Shown in pieces: positions 10,753 to 20,070 of a stretch of 64,000 nucleotides of DNA. The stretch spans positions 736,660-800,659 of the forward strand of contig CAUYUJ010007446.1 of the NCBI GenBank assembly GCA_963575745.1, written 5' to 3'. The position numbers and the translations under genes were made by a program. The notes under the pieces were generated by a model. That model searched no databases, was not told the DNA's origin, and was given only the letters and a program-made list of their open reading frames with translations. Positions within the stretch are counted from its first letter, which is position 1, and every line of letters begins with the position of its first letter. The stretch is from Prorocentrum cordatum. Lineage: Eukaryota; Sar; Dinophyceae; Prorocentrales; Prorocentraceae.

Positions 10753-11265
10753 AAGATTTGTTTTCCGGCTGCCGCCAGCCCACCCGCGCATCGGCCGCGC
10801 AGAGCCGTCGCGCGCGGCCGCGCGGCCCAGCCGCGGCGCCACGCCCACGCGGGCGACGGGCGAGACCGCCCGCGCGGGGCGGGGAAAAGGCTCGCCCCGC
10901 GGGCAGGCGGGAGGCCCCAACCGAACGGAGCCGCCCCCACGAAGGGGGAAGCCGAACGGGCAGGGCCACCCGCACGCCCAAGGGGCAGGGCAAAAAAAGG
11001 GCCCGGACCCCAGGACCCACGAAACGACGACGACGACAACGACAACGACACGACACGACGGGGAGAAGGACCGCCAGTCCCGCCCCATGGCGGCGAGCGC
11101 GGGGAGTGAACTCCCGCACCGCCCTGGGGGAGGCCGCAGGACCTGGCAGGCCCCTGGGAAGGAAAGCCCGGGTGCGGGGGCTTGGGCCCCGAAGGCCCAA
11201 TGCTCCCCGTCTGCGCCAGGCGGCACTTTGGCCCGACGCCCCGCTTATGGGGGCGCCCCTCCGGG
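10753..11265. other. extremely GC-rich unassigned block
   Basis: GC-rich sequence lying between two GGA tracts, with a short CGACGACGACAACGACAACGA run at about 11,026-11,060. No recognisable domain on either strand. Confidence 0.5.
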
Positions 11266-11406
11266 GCAGGAGGAGGAGGAGGAGGAGGAGGGGGGGAGGA
11301 GGAGGAAGAGGAGGAGGAGGAGGAGGAGGAGGAGGAGGCGGAGGAGGAGGAGGAAGAGGAGGAGGAGGAGGAGGAGGAGGAGGAGGAGGAGGAGGAGGAG
11401 GAGGTT
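11266..11406. repeat. (GGA)n microsatellite
   Basis: GGA repeat with GGC and GGAA interruptions, plus strand. Confidence 0.95.
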
Positions 11407-11429
11407 GAGGCAAACCGCGTACTGGGGCC

Positions 11430-12125
11430 CTCGTGGGACACTGTCGAAGCGCTCTCGGGCGCTCTCGGGGCCATCTGGGGGTCGTCTCGGGGGCCTCGCG
11501 CGGCCTCCCGGGGCCGTCTTGTAGGTCGTCGATCAAAGGAAAGGAGATCCCTGATTCCCCCCCCATCCCCCTCGGGCCATCGAAATCGCCTGTCGGAGCC
11601 CTCTCGGGGCCGCTCTTGGGCCGCTCTTGGGCCGCTCTTGGGCGCCCTTGGGGCCGTCTGGGCCATCGTGGAGTATTGTTGGACCTTCTGGGGCCCCCTT
11701 GCTATCACCGTGCCCTCGAGAGGCTTTGTCGAAGGGTCTTGGGGCCCTCTTAGAGCTCATTCGGGGGGTATCGGGGCCATTCTGGGGCCCTTTTTGTAGT
11801 TCTCTTGGAATTTTCTTGGGGGCCTCCTGGGAGCCTCTAAGAGCCTCTCGGGGCTATCGTGGAAGGTGTCGGTGAAACGAAAGGTCCCAACGTTTAGTCC
11901 AGCCCCTCTAGGGCCCTCGAAACCCCCTTTGGGGCGCTCATTACGCGATCTTGGGCGCTTTTCGGGCAGTTTTTGGAATCCCCTCTTGGGCCCTTCTTGG
12001 ATATGTGTTTGGGTCTTGGGCGCTTCTGGGGCTGTCGTGGAACCCTGTTGGGCCGTGTTGGGGTCTTCCTGGGGGCCTCTTGGCCTGTCTTCGAGCGGTC
12101 TTGGGGGCTTCCCAGGCCGCCTTTG
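11430..12125. repeat. degenerate GGGCC-NTCTTGGG minisatellite, block 1
   Basis: An irregular 12-15-bp unit around GGGCC(N)TCTTGGGG(C) recurs across the block. Examples are the GGGCCGCTCTTGGGCCGCTC run at 11,610-11,645 and units at 11,690-11,770, 11,790-11,840 and 11,975-12,120. Sister blocks are at 14,195-14,400 and 62,331-62,555. Confidence 0.7.
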
Positions 12126-12185
12126 AGCGTCGGGAGCTAGAACAATTAGCTTGGCGAAAGACCCAACCGTATGCAGATATGAAAA

Positions 12186-12310
12186 CCGCATCTCTGAATG
12201 CCGTCTTCGGTGGAGCTCTTTATGGGGGCACGAACCGTGTGAGGGGCGTGCCAAGGTGATGGCGGCGGCACGCGGGCGGTGCCACTGGTGCCTTCGGTGG
12301 AGCTCCCTAT
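12186..12310 (+). repeat. two stray units of the 77-bp CTTCGGTGGAGCTC satellite
   Basis: The blocks GAATGCCGTCTTCGGTGGAG and TGCCTTCGGTGGAGCTCCCT followed by TATGGGGGCACGAA match the satellite at 13,130-14,000. They are outliers about 0.9 kb upstream of the main array. Confidence 0.7.
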
Positions 12311-13130
12311 AGGGCCTTCTGCGCGGCTCCCTCTGGGCGCGATCTGTTTGATGGGGGGTAGGCAGAAAAGCTAGACCGTCCAAGATTGTCCCCCCTTTTC
12401 TCCTTCTGTGCCCGCGCAGTCCAAAGCCCAAGGCTGCGGGCGCAGCGCAGCGCGGAGTCCCCGCGACGCGGGCTGGTCGCCCCGAAGGGGTCCGAGCGTC
12501 GCGCGCGGGTCGTCCGTTGCGCAGAGCAAATGGAGCCAACTTGCTGGCCGATTGCGGACAAGGCTCTGGCTTCTGGGCAGAGCGACTGCAAGCTAGCGAG
12601 GCGCTGGGCAAAGCGCAGCGTGGAGTTCCCGCGACGCGCGCTGGTCGCTTTCAGAGGGTCCCAGCGACGCGCGGGTCGTCTGCAACGCGGGGCCAGACAG
12701 TTGAACCGTCGAGTGAAGGCGAGGCTCGGGCGGGCCGCTCCCCTAGGCCTCGCGGATAAACTTTGTGAAGCACAGCTCCCTGGCGAGGGCCGTCGCCCTC
12801 TCCGGCACCGTTTCGTGCGCGCCGCAAGCTGCTCCAGCTGTTTCAGCAAACCGTCTGGCAGCCCTGCCAGGAAAAAATTGATCCGCGGCGCCTGCATGAG
12901 CGAGAGGTCCTCGTGGTGCGTGGGGCGCGAGAGCAGCACGTAGAGCTCCAACCGCTAATCGTCGTCCTCCTTGCCGGTCCCGACCTCGTGGCGGCCGCAG
13001 TTCAGGATCACGCTTGGGCGACGTCGGCCGAGGGGGCGGCGCGCTGGGCAGCCGACGGCCCAGGGCGAAAGCAGGTCTGGCTGCGGACCGTTCGCGCCCA
13101 GGCTATGGGGCCACGAAGCGCGTGGAAGGT
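12311..13130. other. unassigned, containing a 170-bp duplication
   Basis: No gene recognised. About 80 bp at 12,442-12,520 recur at 12,612-12,690 (GCGCAGCG.GGAGT.CCCGCGACGCG.GCTGGTCGC, then GCGGGTCGTC), an offset of 170 bp. Both copies fall in one plus frame (12,386-12,943) and in an open minus frame, so coding status is undecided. Confidence 0.5.
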
Positions 13131-14000
13131 TTGTTCCGTATGGGCCGCACTAGGCGCAGGAACCGCCTGCGAGTTCCGCCACAAGGACCTTCGGTGGAGC
13201 TCCTTATGGGGCCACGAAACGTTGTGTTGGGCGCAGGAACCGCCTGCGAGTTCTGGGACCTTCGGTGGAGTTCCCTGTGGGGCCACGAGGCGTTGTAGTC
13301 GGCGCAAGAATCGCGTGCGAATTCCGCGACCTTCGGTCGAGCTCCCTATGGAGCATTGGGCGCAGGATCCCAACGCTGCACCGGGCGCGGGAACCGCAAG
13401 CGAGTTCCGCCATTGGGATTATCGGTGGAGCTCCTTCTGGAGGCCACGAAACGTTGTGTTGGGTGCAGGAACCGCATGCGAGTTCTGGGACCTTCGGTGG
13501 AGTTCCCTGTGGGGCCACGAGGCGTTGTAGTCGGCGCAAGAATCGCGTGCGAATTCCGCGACCTTCGGTCGAGCTCCCTATGGAGCATTGGGCGCAGGAT
13601 CCCAACGCTGCACCGGGCGCGGGAACCGCAAGCGAGTTCCGCCATTGGGATTATCGGTGGAGCTCCCTATGGAGGCCACGAAACGTTGTGTTGGGCGCAG
13701 GAACCGCATGCGAGTTCTGCCACTGAGACCTTCGGTGGATCTCCTATACGGGTCACGAAAGTGCACACCGGGCGCAGGAACAGCATGCGAGTTTCGCCAC
13801 TGGGACCTTCGGTGGAGTTCCTTTATGGGGGAAACGCTGCACTGTGTGCGAGAAGCGCGTGCGAGTTCTGCCATTGGGACCTTCGGTGGAGTTCCCATAT
13901 AGGGCTACGAAGCACCGCATTGGGCGCAGGAGCCGCATGCGAGTTCCGCCAGTGGGACCTTCTGTCGAGTTCCTTATGGGGCCACGAAGCGCTGTAGTGG
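13130..14000 (+). repeat. satellite: 77-bp unit with 232-bp higher-order repeat
   Basis: Units of about 71-80 bp share CGCAGGAACCGC.TGCGAGTTC, ACCTTCGGTGGAG.TCCCTATG and GGCCACGAA.CG. Three consecutive units form a 232-bp higher-order repeat: 13,211-13,435 recurs almost exactly at 13,443-13,667. Outer units (13,130-13,210, 13,680-14,000) are more diverged. The open frames across it shift between units and are not accepted as genes. Confidence 0.85.
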
Positions 14001-14194
14001 GTGGGGGAAACGCAAGCAGGAGGGAGGAGGGAGGAGGGGGAGTAGGAAGGAAGGGCGGAAGGGAGGAAGGCAGGAGGGAAACAAATGGAAAGAAAACGCG
14101 GGGCGTGCCTCTTCAAAGCGAGGACCCAACACCACAGGATATTTGGGAAAGTGGGGGGCACCCAAATCATTGAAACTTGCATGGGAAATGTATG

Positions 14195-14400
14195 AGATTG
14201 GCCTCTCGGGGCTTTTTTGGGGAGGCTCTTGGGTTTTTTTGGGGGTCGTCTGGGAGGCCTCTTGGGCCGTCTTGGGGCCATCTTGGGCGTATTGGTGCGA
14301 TTGTTGGGCGTCCCTGGGCCCTCTTGGACTGTTTTGTGGGCCTCTTGGGGCCCTCTTGGACCGTCCTGGGGCATTTTGGGGGCCCCAGCAAATTATGCGA
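14195..14400. repeat. CTCTTGGG minisatellite, block 2
   Basis: Irregular units of GGGCC(N)TCTTGGG/GGCCTCTTGGG, related to 11,430-12,125. A few further units lie at 14,720-14,775. A short GGGAGGA run precedes it at 14,019-14,045. Confidence 0.7.
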
Positions 14401-15861
14401 GAAGATGCCCTAGAGCCCAGGGAAACTGCGCCACTTCCCAGAAGATTTGAGAATTGGGGGCACGCCCCTTAAAGACTTCTCTTCGGGAGTGAGGAGTGAG
14501 GCGCTTAAGGGATTAGACAAATGACCTGAGGACACGCCCAATCCGTGCCCAGCGGCACGGTGGCAGATTTAGGGGATGTGGTCCTCATGTACCATTGGAA
14601 CGACACAAACCTCGATCATCTTCGGACCGTTAGTGGTACTATCGCTTCGCCCCCCGCGTTTCGGCACGACCCTACGTCGTGCCCCCGGCGGCTCTCCCGA
14701 GCATAAGACGACTTGAGGCTGTCTTGGGCATCCTGCGGGCCCCTCTCGGCGCCCTCTTGGGCCCCGGTCGGACTGTTGCCGTGGCCTCCCCGCGGGATCG
14801 TCCAAGAGGGGGGGAATGATTAAGAGGGGTCGCGATGTCATAGCCAGGGCCATGGAATTTGCCAGATTCGAGGCCACCCCTTCTTTCAGCGCATCCCTTG
14901 GACCCCCTCTCGTCCGCGCACGCGCCTCGGACCATGATGTGCACCCCCCTCCTCCTGGCCCCCTCTTCGGCGCACCAGACACGTCATGAAGAAGACGGTA
15001 TCGTCGGAGGCCTGGGTCATCCCCCCTTCCTCCCTCCCCCTCCCATCCCCTCCTGTTGCCGGGCGCAAGCTCTCCTGTGGACGCAAGGGTTGAAGAAGAG
15101 AAGGTTGAGCACCGCCTGGGGCCTGCGTGACAGGGCTCGCAGATAGCGGTCGCGTGTGGCCATGCGTTCTCGCTGTGCCTCCACTTCCCGCTTGTCTGCT
15201 CCCTTCCACCTCCTCTCCTCCACCCTTTGGTGTTCCAGCCAACTTTAGCCTTGAGCACCAGGAAGAAATTCGAGCACCAGGAAAATACCGAAACTGGAGG
15301 GTTTTCACGTGTCGGGCCCTGGGAGGCGATACTAGTTCGACATTTCGGAAGCGTGTCGGGCAGACATTGGTTTGATATTTCTCCGGGTGCTCAAACATTA
15401 CTCTGGGATGTGGTGCTTAAGTACGATGGGAGCAACAACTCCACCCTGCCTCCTCTCCCCTCTCCTCGCCCGCTTGGCTTTTCCTCCCATCCTCATCCCT
15501 CTCTTTTTGGCCTCTCTCTCCTCGGCGCGCGTGGTCCCCCTTCCCCCCTCCTGTCCGCACCCGAGTCCCCGTCGCGCCAACGGCTGGAGCTGGCTGCCCT
15601 CCCCCGATTTTTTCGGCGTCCACGCGGGGTGGCGCGAGGGGGGTGGGCTTAGAAGGCACGGGGCCTTCTTGGAGGGGCGTGGCGGCTCGCAGGAAGGCCT
15701 CCCCTCCCAGAAGCCGGGAGGGCTTCCGAGAAGCCTCGCGCCTTTTTGGAAGCCCCCCCCCCGGCCTGTTAGACTCGAAGAAGAAAGACTGCATAAACCT
15801 CAGATCTCGGAGCTCCGCAAGTTTCTGTGTAGGCCGGTTTTTCTTCCTCCATGGAACGCCG
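14401..15861. other. unassigned
   Basis: No gene, RNA or element recognised. Pyrimidine-rich segments at 15,020-15,055 and 15,440-15,560 create long Pro/Ser-rich frames. A short direct repeat, GAGCACCAGGAA(G/A)A, occurs at about 15,254 and 15,272. Confidence 0.5.
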
Positions 15862-16408
15862 CCCCCCTCCCAAGACCCCCAGCGTGATGTTTTTTTGGTT
15901 TGTTTCAGAACGTCGACCCCCAGAGGTCTCAGCCCTCTCCCCGGGACTACTTTTTCATCCTGAGTCGTCTTCGGCCCCGAGACCCGGGAAGGGCCCCCAG
16001 AGCCAGAAAACAGACAGAACAGATCCGTCGATTTTCTTTGTGCCTGCAGGGGGCTCCACCGCCCCCCTCGCGCCATCCATCGCGCCCCCTGCCCCGCAGC
16101 GGCTCTTCGCGGAGCCCGCCGCCCGCCTCCGACGGCCCGAGCCACGGCCCACGGCGTCCTCTTCGGCTCTCGGCTGGTGCCCCGGCAGCTCGCGGCCCAG
16201 GCCTCGCGGCCCCCCCACGCGGAGGGGCAGGTCAGACTCGCCTCCCGGAAACCTTCGCGTGGCGAGAAAAAATCACAAGGCCTTCGCCGGGCCTCGGGAC
16301 CGCCACCAAACGGCTCGGGACGAGAAACTGGTCCCGGGGAAGGGGTCCAGAACTCTGGGCATCGACGCGACGAACAAAAAAAGTCACGACGTCGGGGGTC
16401 TGGGCCTG
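15862..16408. repeat. diverged inverted repeat pair containing the CGACGTCGTG(A)TTTTTT motif
   Basis: 15,862-15,990 on the plus strand is similar to the reverse complement of 16,290-16,408. Both contain AGACCCCC, the GACGT(C)GTGA.TTTTTTT box, GTCGA..CCCAGAG.TCT and CCCCGGGAC, in that order. A third copy of the box is at 18,430-18,480. The pair could be the arms of a non-autonomous element or two dispersed copies in opposite orientation. Confidence 0.6.
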
Positions 16409-17011
16409 CTCTGAGGGAGGTGGGAAACTTTGCGAGGAGGACGTCTGGAGGGGGCGGTGGCCGTCGCCCCAGGCTCTCGCTCGGGGCAGCCTGCCTTGTA
16501 CAGTGCAGATGCTGGAATAGGGACCTCTTTGGGATCGGAACGGGGCTCGCTGTTCCTTGGGTCCTCGGCTGTTCCTCTAGCCCTCCTCATGCATCCAGGC
16601 GCTGCCGGGTCCAAAAACGGGCTCCTTTTTTTGAGTAGGTGCTCGACTACATACTTAATTGACCCCAGAATATATTGCCTCGTCGAGCCCATGAACAAGT
16701 ACTTAGAACGCGACGCAGACCTACGAACTTTCTACGAATTTCCATAAATCCGATGAGAAATTAATTTCGGTGTGAATCGATTCAGTAGGCGATCCCCTAT
16801 TCGAATTCTGGCGTCCCTTATTTGAGCGGCTCGGCTGCGCGCGGGCCGCGCTGACGCCGCAGGCGTTGTGCCCCCACAGCTTGGCCGAGAAAGTGCCACA
16901 AGGCTCCCATTTGGAGCCTGCCTGTGACCCGAGGTGGCCCAGCGTTGGTTCTGGCGAGCAGGAAGGGACGGCGGGATTGGAGGTCTTGGGATCGTCCAGG
17001 CCTGCCGGATA
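16409..17011. other. unassigned
   Basis: No gene recognised. GC content falls around 16,630-16,800. Confidence 0.5.
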
Positions 17012-17208
17012 GGGTCCGAGTAGATGGGGTCGGAGGATCGCGTCGCATCGCCGATGCATCGCCGATGCATCGGCGATGTGGCTCGATGTGGAGCCCGATG
17101 TTCTCCACGCCGACGCCGCCGATGCATCGCCGACGTCTCCGATGCATCGTGGATGCATCGAGGATGCATCGATGCGGCGCGATCGTCCGACCCCATCAAC
17201 TCGGACCC
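17012..17208. repeat. 197-bp foldback element with GATGCATCG core repeats
   Basis: The left arm, starting GGGTCCGAGTAGATGGGGTC at 17,012, is the reverse complement of the right arm ending at 17,208. The arms are about 39 bp with three mismatches. The interior is built from GATGCATCG units, themselves nearly palindromic around ATGCAT, in both arms. Homology does not extend outside the arms. It resembles a small foldback or MITE-like element; no flanking target-site duplication is obvious. Confidence 0.85.
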
Positions 17209-18429
17209 CAACTGGGAAGCCTCTAGTTCGGGAAGTTGTGTGCTTGTTTCGATGTCTAGGGGCCGGTTTTGGTCCCTGGGGCAATCAAAACGGATGTCGC
17301 GGGGGAAAATCTGCACCTGATGGACCCCAGGAAGGGTCCAGGGACCGATGTTGATCCGATGTGCTCTTATTTCCTAGCCGATTTTCTAGAGGTCCACCCA
17401 GTTAAGACCTCCTGGCAGCCTTCAACACTCCAATGACTCCGCCGCATCTACGAGGGAGGTACGAACTAGCGTGTGGAAAACGCGGCTATCCCAGGGCCGC
17501 ATGGGTGTCGCCGCATGAGGGGTATCCCAGAACGCGAGTGACACTTGGCTTTTAGGTGTCTGATGATCGCAGACCGATGCCGACTAGGCTCCTAAGGCAC
17601 AGGGTCCGCACATTGGGCCAGTAACAAGTAACACATGGGACTGACGCATAGAGGTTGACCCCCACAATTCGAGCAGAAAATGAAAAGGGCCCTCCATGGA
17701 CCAGGTGAGGCGGAGGCTTACACCCGTAGGATGCTGGAGCGGCTCATAGCTCATTTCAATCCAACCTAACTGCCTCTGCGTGCTGCCCTCTGCCCTACAT
17801 GTGTAATAGGCCGCAGATTTTAAAGGGCTTCGTCGACCGACCGACCGACCGACCGACCGAGGAGGAGGAGGAGGAGGGCCAGGGGTCGAGGATCACGGAT
17901 TTGGAACGTGCCACTGCGCTCTGTGTGCGCCTCCCGGGTGTGCCCTCGCCGCTGCTGGAATCGCCCTGAAGCCCTGTCAAGAGCGCACCCCAGAACTAGT
18001 CCGGGGGGCGATTGCCGAGGAGGACATACCCTCAGACCCTGGCGTTGCATTTTTTCATTCAAGGCGTTTTCGGCCCAGTTTCGGGCCCTGGGACCCTTCC
18101 AGATCGATCCAGCTCGAAAAATTGTGCAGGAAGATAGGGTTCCGGTCTTTGGTCGTCGTCGAGCTTCATGGCCATCAGGAGACGAACCGCGGTACGAGTG
18201 GCTGGTGCCAGGGGGGCGGAGTATCGAGAGATGTCGGGGCTCAAGAGACGGGGGTCAATGCAAACATGTATCAGCCAGAGCGTTGGATCTTGCAGGATCC
18301 TGCGGAGCCAGGGGTGCATGAACCCGGGTTTGGGATCGGGATCCTTTAGGATACTGCAAAGCCGCCAGTAAATTCCGGTCCCCAAGGATGCGGGGGCCAC
18401 GCCTGGAAGCAGCTCACGATGCTGGAGGC
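17209..18429. other. unassigned, with a (GACC)n microsatellite
   Basis: Seven GACC units lie at about 17,832-17,860. The rest shows no recognisable gene, RNA or repeat. Confidence 0.5.
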
Positions 18430-18850
18430 CTGAGTTTGGGGTAGGGCCCAGACCTCCGACGTTGTGATTTTTGTTGGTTCCTCCGCTCCTCCTCCCCTCC
18501 CTGTGTCGTGTTCGTGTCCACGGGGGGATCCCTGTGCACCGCTTCCTTGGCGTTTGGGACGACACTGGCAAAGCAAGCGAGCCTTCAGGCGATTTCGGTG
18601 CAGGGAACAAACAAATCCGACGTCGTGTTTTTTGCTCGGCTGCCACCTACCCCACCCCATCACCCCACGATTTCTAAGCGGGCCTACCTTCACTTGGCCC
18701 GGGATAGCCCGAACGAAATGGACCGCGTTTTCCCGTTTTTTAATCGTGGGATGGTGGGGTCGGGTTCGCATGTGGCTTCCTGGCAAAGAGAGCGAGCCTT
18801 CAGGCGATCTCGGTGCAGGGAATGAACACATCCGACGTCGCAGTTTTGGT
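18430..18850 (+). repeat. 68-bp direct repeats and further copies of the CGACGTCGTG box
   Basis: 18,563-18,631 and 18,781-18,848 share CTGGCAAAG..AGCGAGCCTT, CAGGCGAT.TCGGTGCAGGGAA and ACA.ATCCGACGTCG at about 90% identity. Each ends in the CCGACGTCG-T-run box, and a third box at 18,445-18,480 (CCTCCGACGTTGTGATTTTT) matches the 15.9/16.3-kb inverted pair. This suggests a small dispersed repeat family confined to 15.8-18.9 kb in this window. Confidence 0.7.
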
Positions 18851-19870
18851 TCAAGGCGTGGCTCCTGGATCTCGCGGCCCCGCTCCCGGGCCCCGATTGT
18901 TTTCCCAGAGGCCCGAAAGCGGCCCCCTTTGGGGCGGGAAGTGGCCAAGATTTTCCACATCCCAGTGGCCAGGATGTGTCAAGAATGTTGCTCCTCCTCC
19001 TCCTCCTCCTCCTCCTCCTCCTCCTCCTCCGCTTCCGCCTCCTCCTCCGCCTCCTCCTCCTCTTCACGCGGCTACTGCGATCGCGCCGAGTGGATATTTG
19101 GGGCCGTCGTCCTCGGGCACCAGGAGAGCTTCGAGCACAGCGTCCACACGTCCCCCTGCCAGGCGAGGGGTTAGGCCTGTGACGGCGAGTGGTGCATCGT
19201 CTTCTCTTCCCCATGCCAGGCGAGGGGTTAGGCCTGAGTTGACGGAAGGAAGCCGTGCGAGAGGATCTTCGGCAGGAGGGGGCGTGACAGGCCCCAGTTG
19301 CATGGTGGAGGCTCTTGTCTAGCCCAGAATGCATGACGCAGCGATAGACATGGACTCGAGCCCCGACGATCCGGTTTAGAGGACCCCAGGTGCTAGCGGC
19401 AGCCGCACTTGGCGTGTGAAGTTTAGTTCGCCAAGCCGACGGGATCGCCAGCGCTGCGAACACAGCGAGAGGTACGGTCGAAGGGCCTCACCCATGCGGA
19501 AAGGTCGTGGGCGTGACGTACACGGCGAAGGGTCGGCTTGAGACGACTATTCCCTTGGAGTCCGTGGGCGCATTGGCTGCAGGTTCGCGAGCGGGGAGAA
19601 CCAGAAGGAAATACCCAGGCCCGCGCATTTAAATGTGCACTGGCCTTTGTTTTGGATACAACAATATGTATGTTTTGGAACTTCGGGAAGCTCGCGTTCG
19701 TTCCCTGAAGGGGCGTGTGGCCCCCCCGTGCTGCACACGTAGTTGCACTACGAGCCGCTCAGCGGGACGGCCGAATGTTCAGCCATGAAGGTAGGCCGCC
19801 GCATCGGCGTTGCTCGTTTTTTTTTTCGTTGTCTGCTCCTTCTTCCTCTTCCTCCTCCGCCTCCTCCTCG
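18851..19870. other. unassigned, with (CCT)n and a 55-bp direct repeat
   Basis: (TCC)n lies at about 18,990-19,058. The block GCCAGGCGAGGGGTTAGGCC occurs at about 19,158 and 19,213. No gene was identified. If element 2 had a full-length 5' LTR its beginning should lie here, but I could not find it. Confidence 0.5.
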
Positions 19871-20051
19871 AATTCGAACGGTAGGTCCTACTGCACTGTT
19901 TGTTTCTCACCCAGCCTGTCCGCTGCCATTTTTGCTGCGGGGCAAGCTTCCGTGCCCACCTTAGACACGCTTTAGCCCCATTGTACTTCCTGTACATTCC
20001 GCATTAAGCCGCTTACGAAAACCGTCTTCACATCGACATCCGCATGTCTAG
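19871..20051 (+). repeat. 5' LTR remnant of element 2
   Basis: Aligns with 31,274-31,470 with one 10-bp gap near 19,935. Both copies end in TCTAG directly before position 20,052 or 31,471. Only this 3' part of the LTR is recognisable on the 5' side; upstream sequence does not match the rest of the 3' copy. Confidence 0.75.
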
Positions 20052-20052
20052 T

Positions 20053-20070
20053 TGGTAGCGGAGCAGGTTC
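20053..20070 (+). promoter_or_regulatory. putative primer-binding site (initiator tRNA-Met)
   Basis: TGGTAGCGGAGCAGGTTC starts two bases after the LTR end. It resembles the usual copia primer site TGGTATCAGAGC and the complement of a eukaryotic initiator tRNA-Met 3' end (..CTGCTACCA). Position and sequence agree; the host tRNA itself is not known here. Confidence 0.6.

Noticed and set aside
10218-11708. 496-codon minus-strand frame
   Set aside because: Most of it crosses two GGA tracts as poly-Ser/Leu, and the rest is GC-rich sequence with equally open frames on the other strand and no domain.
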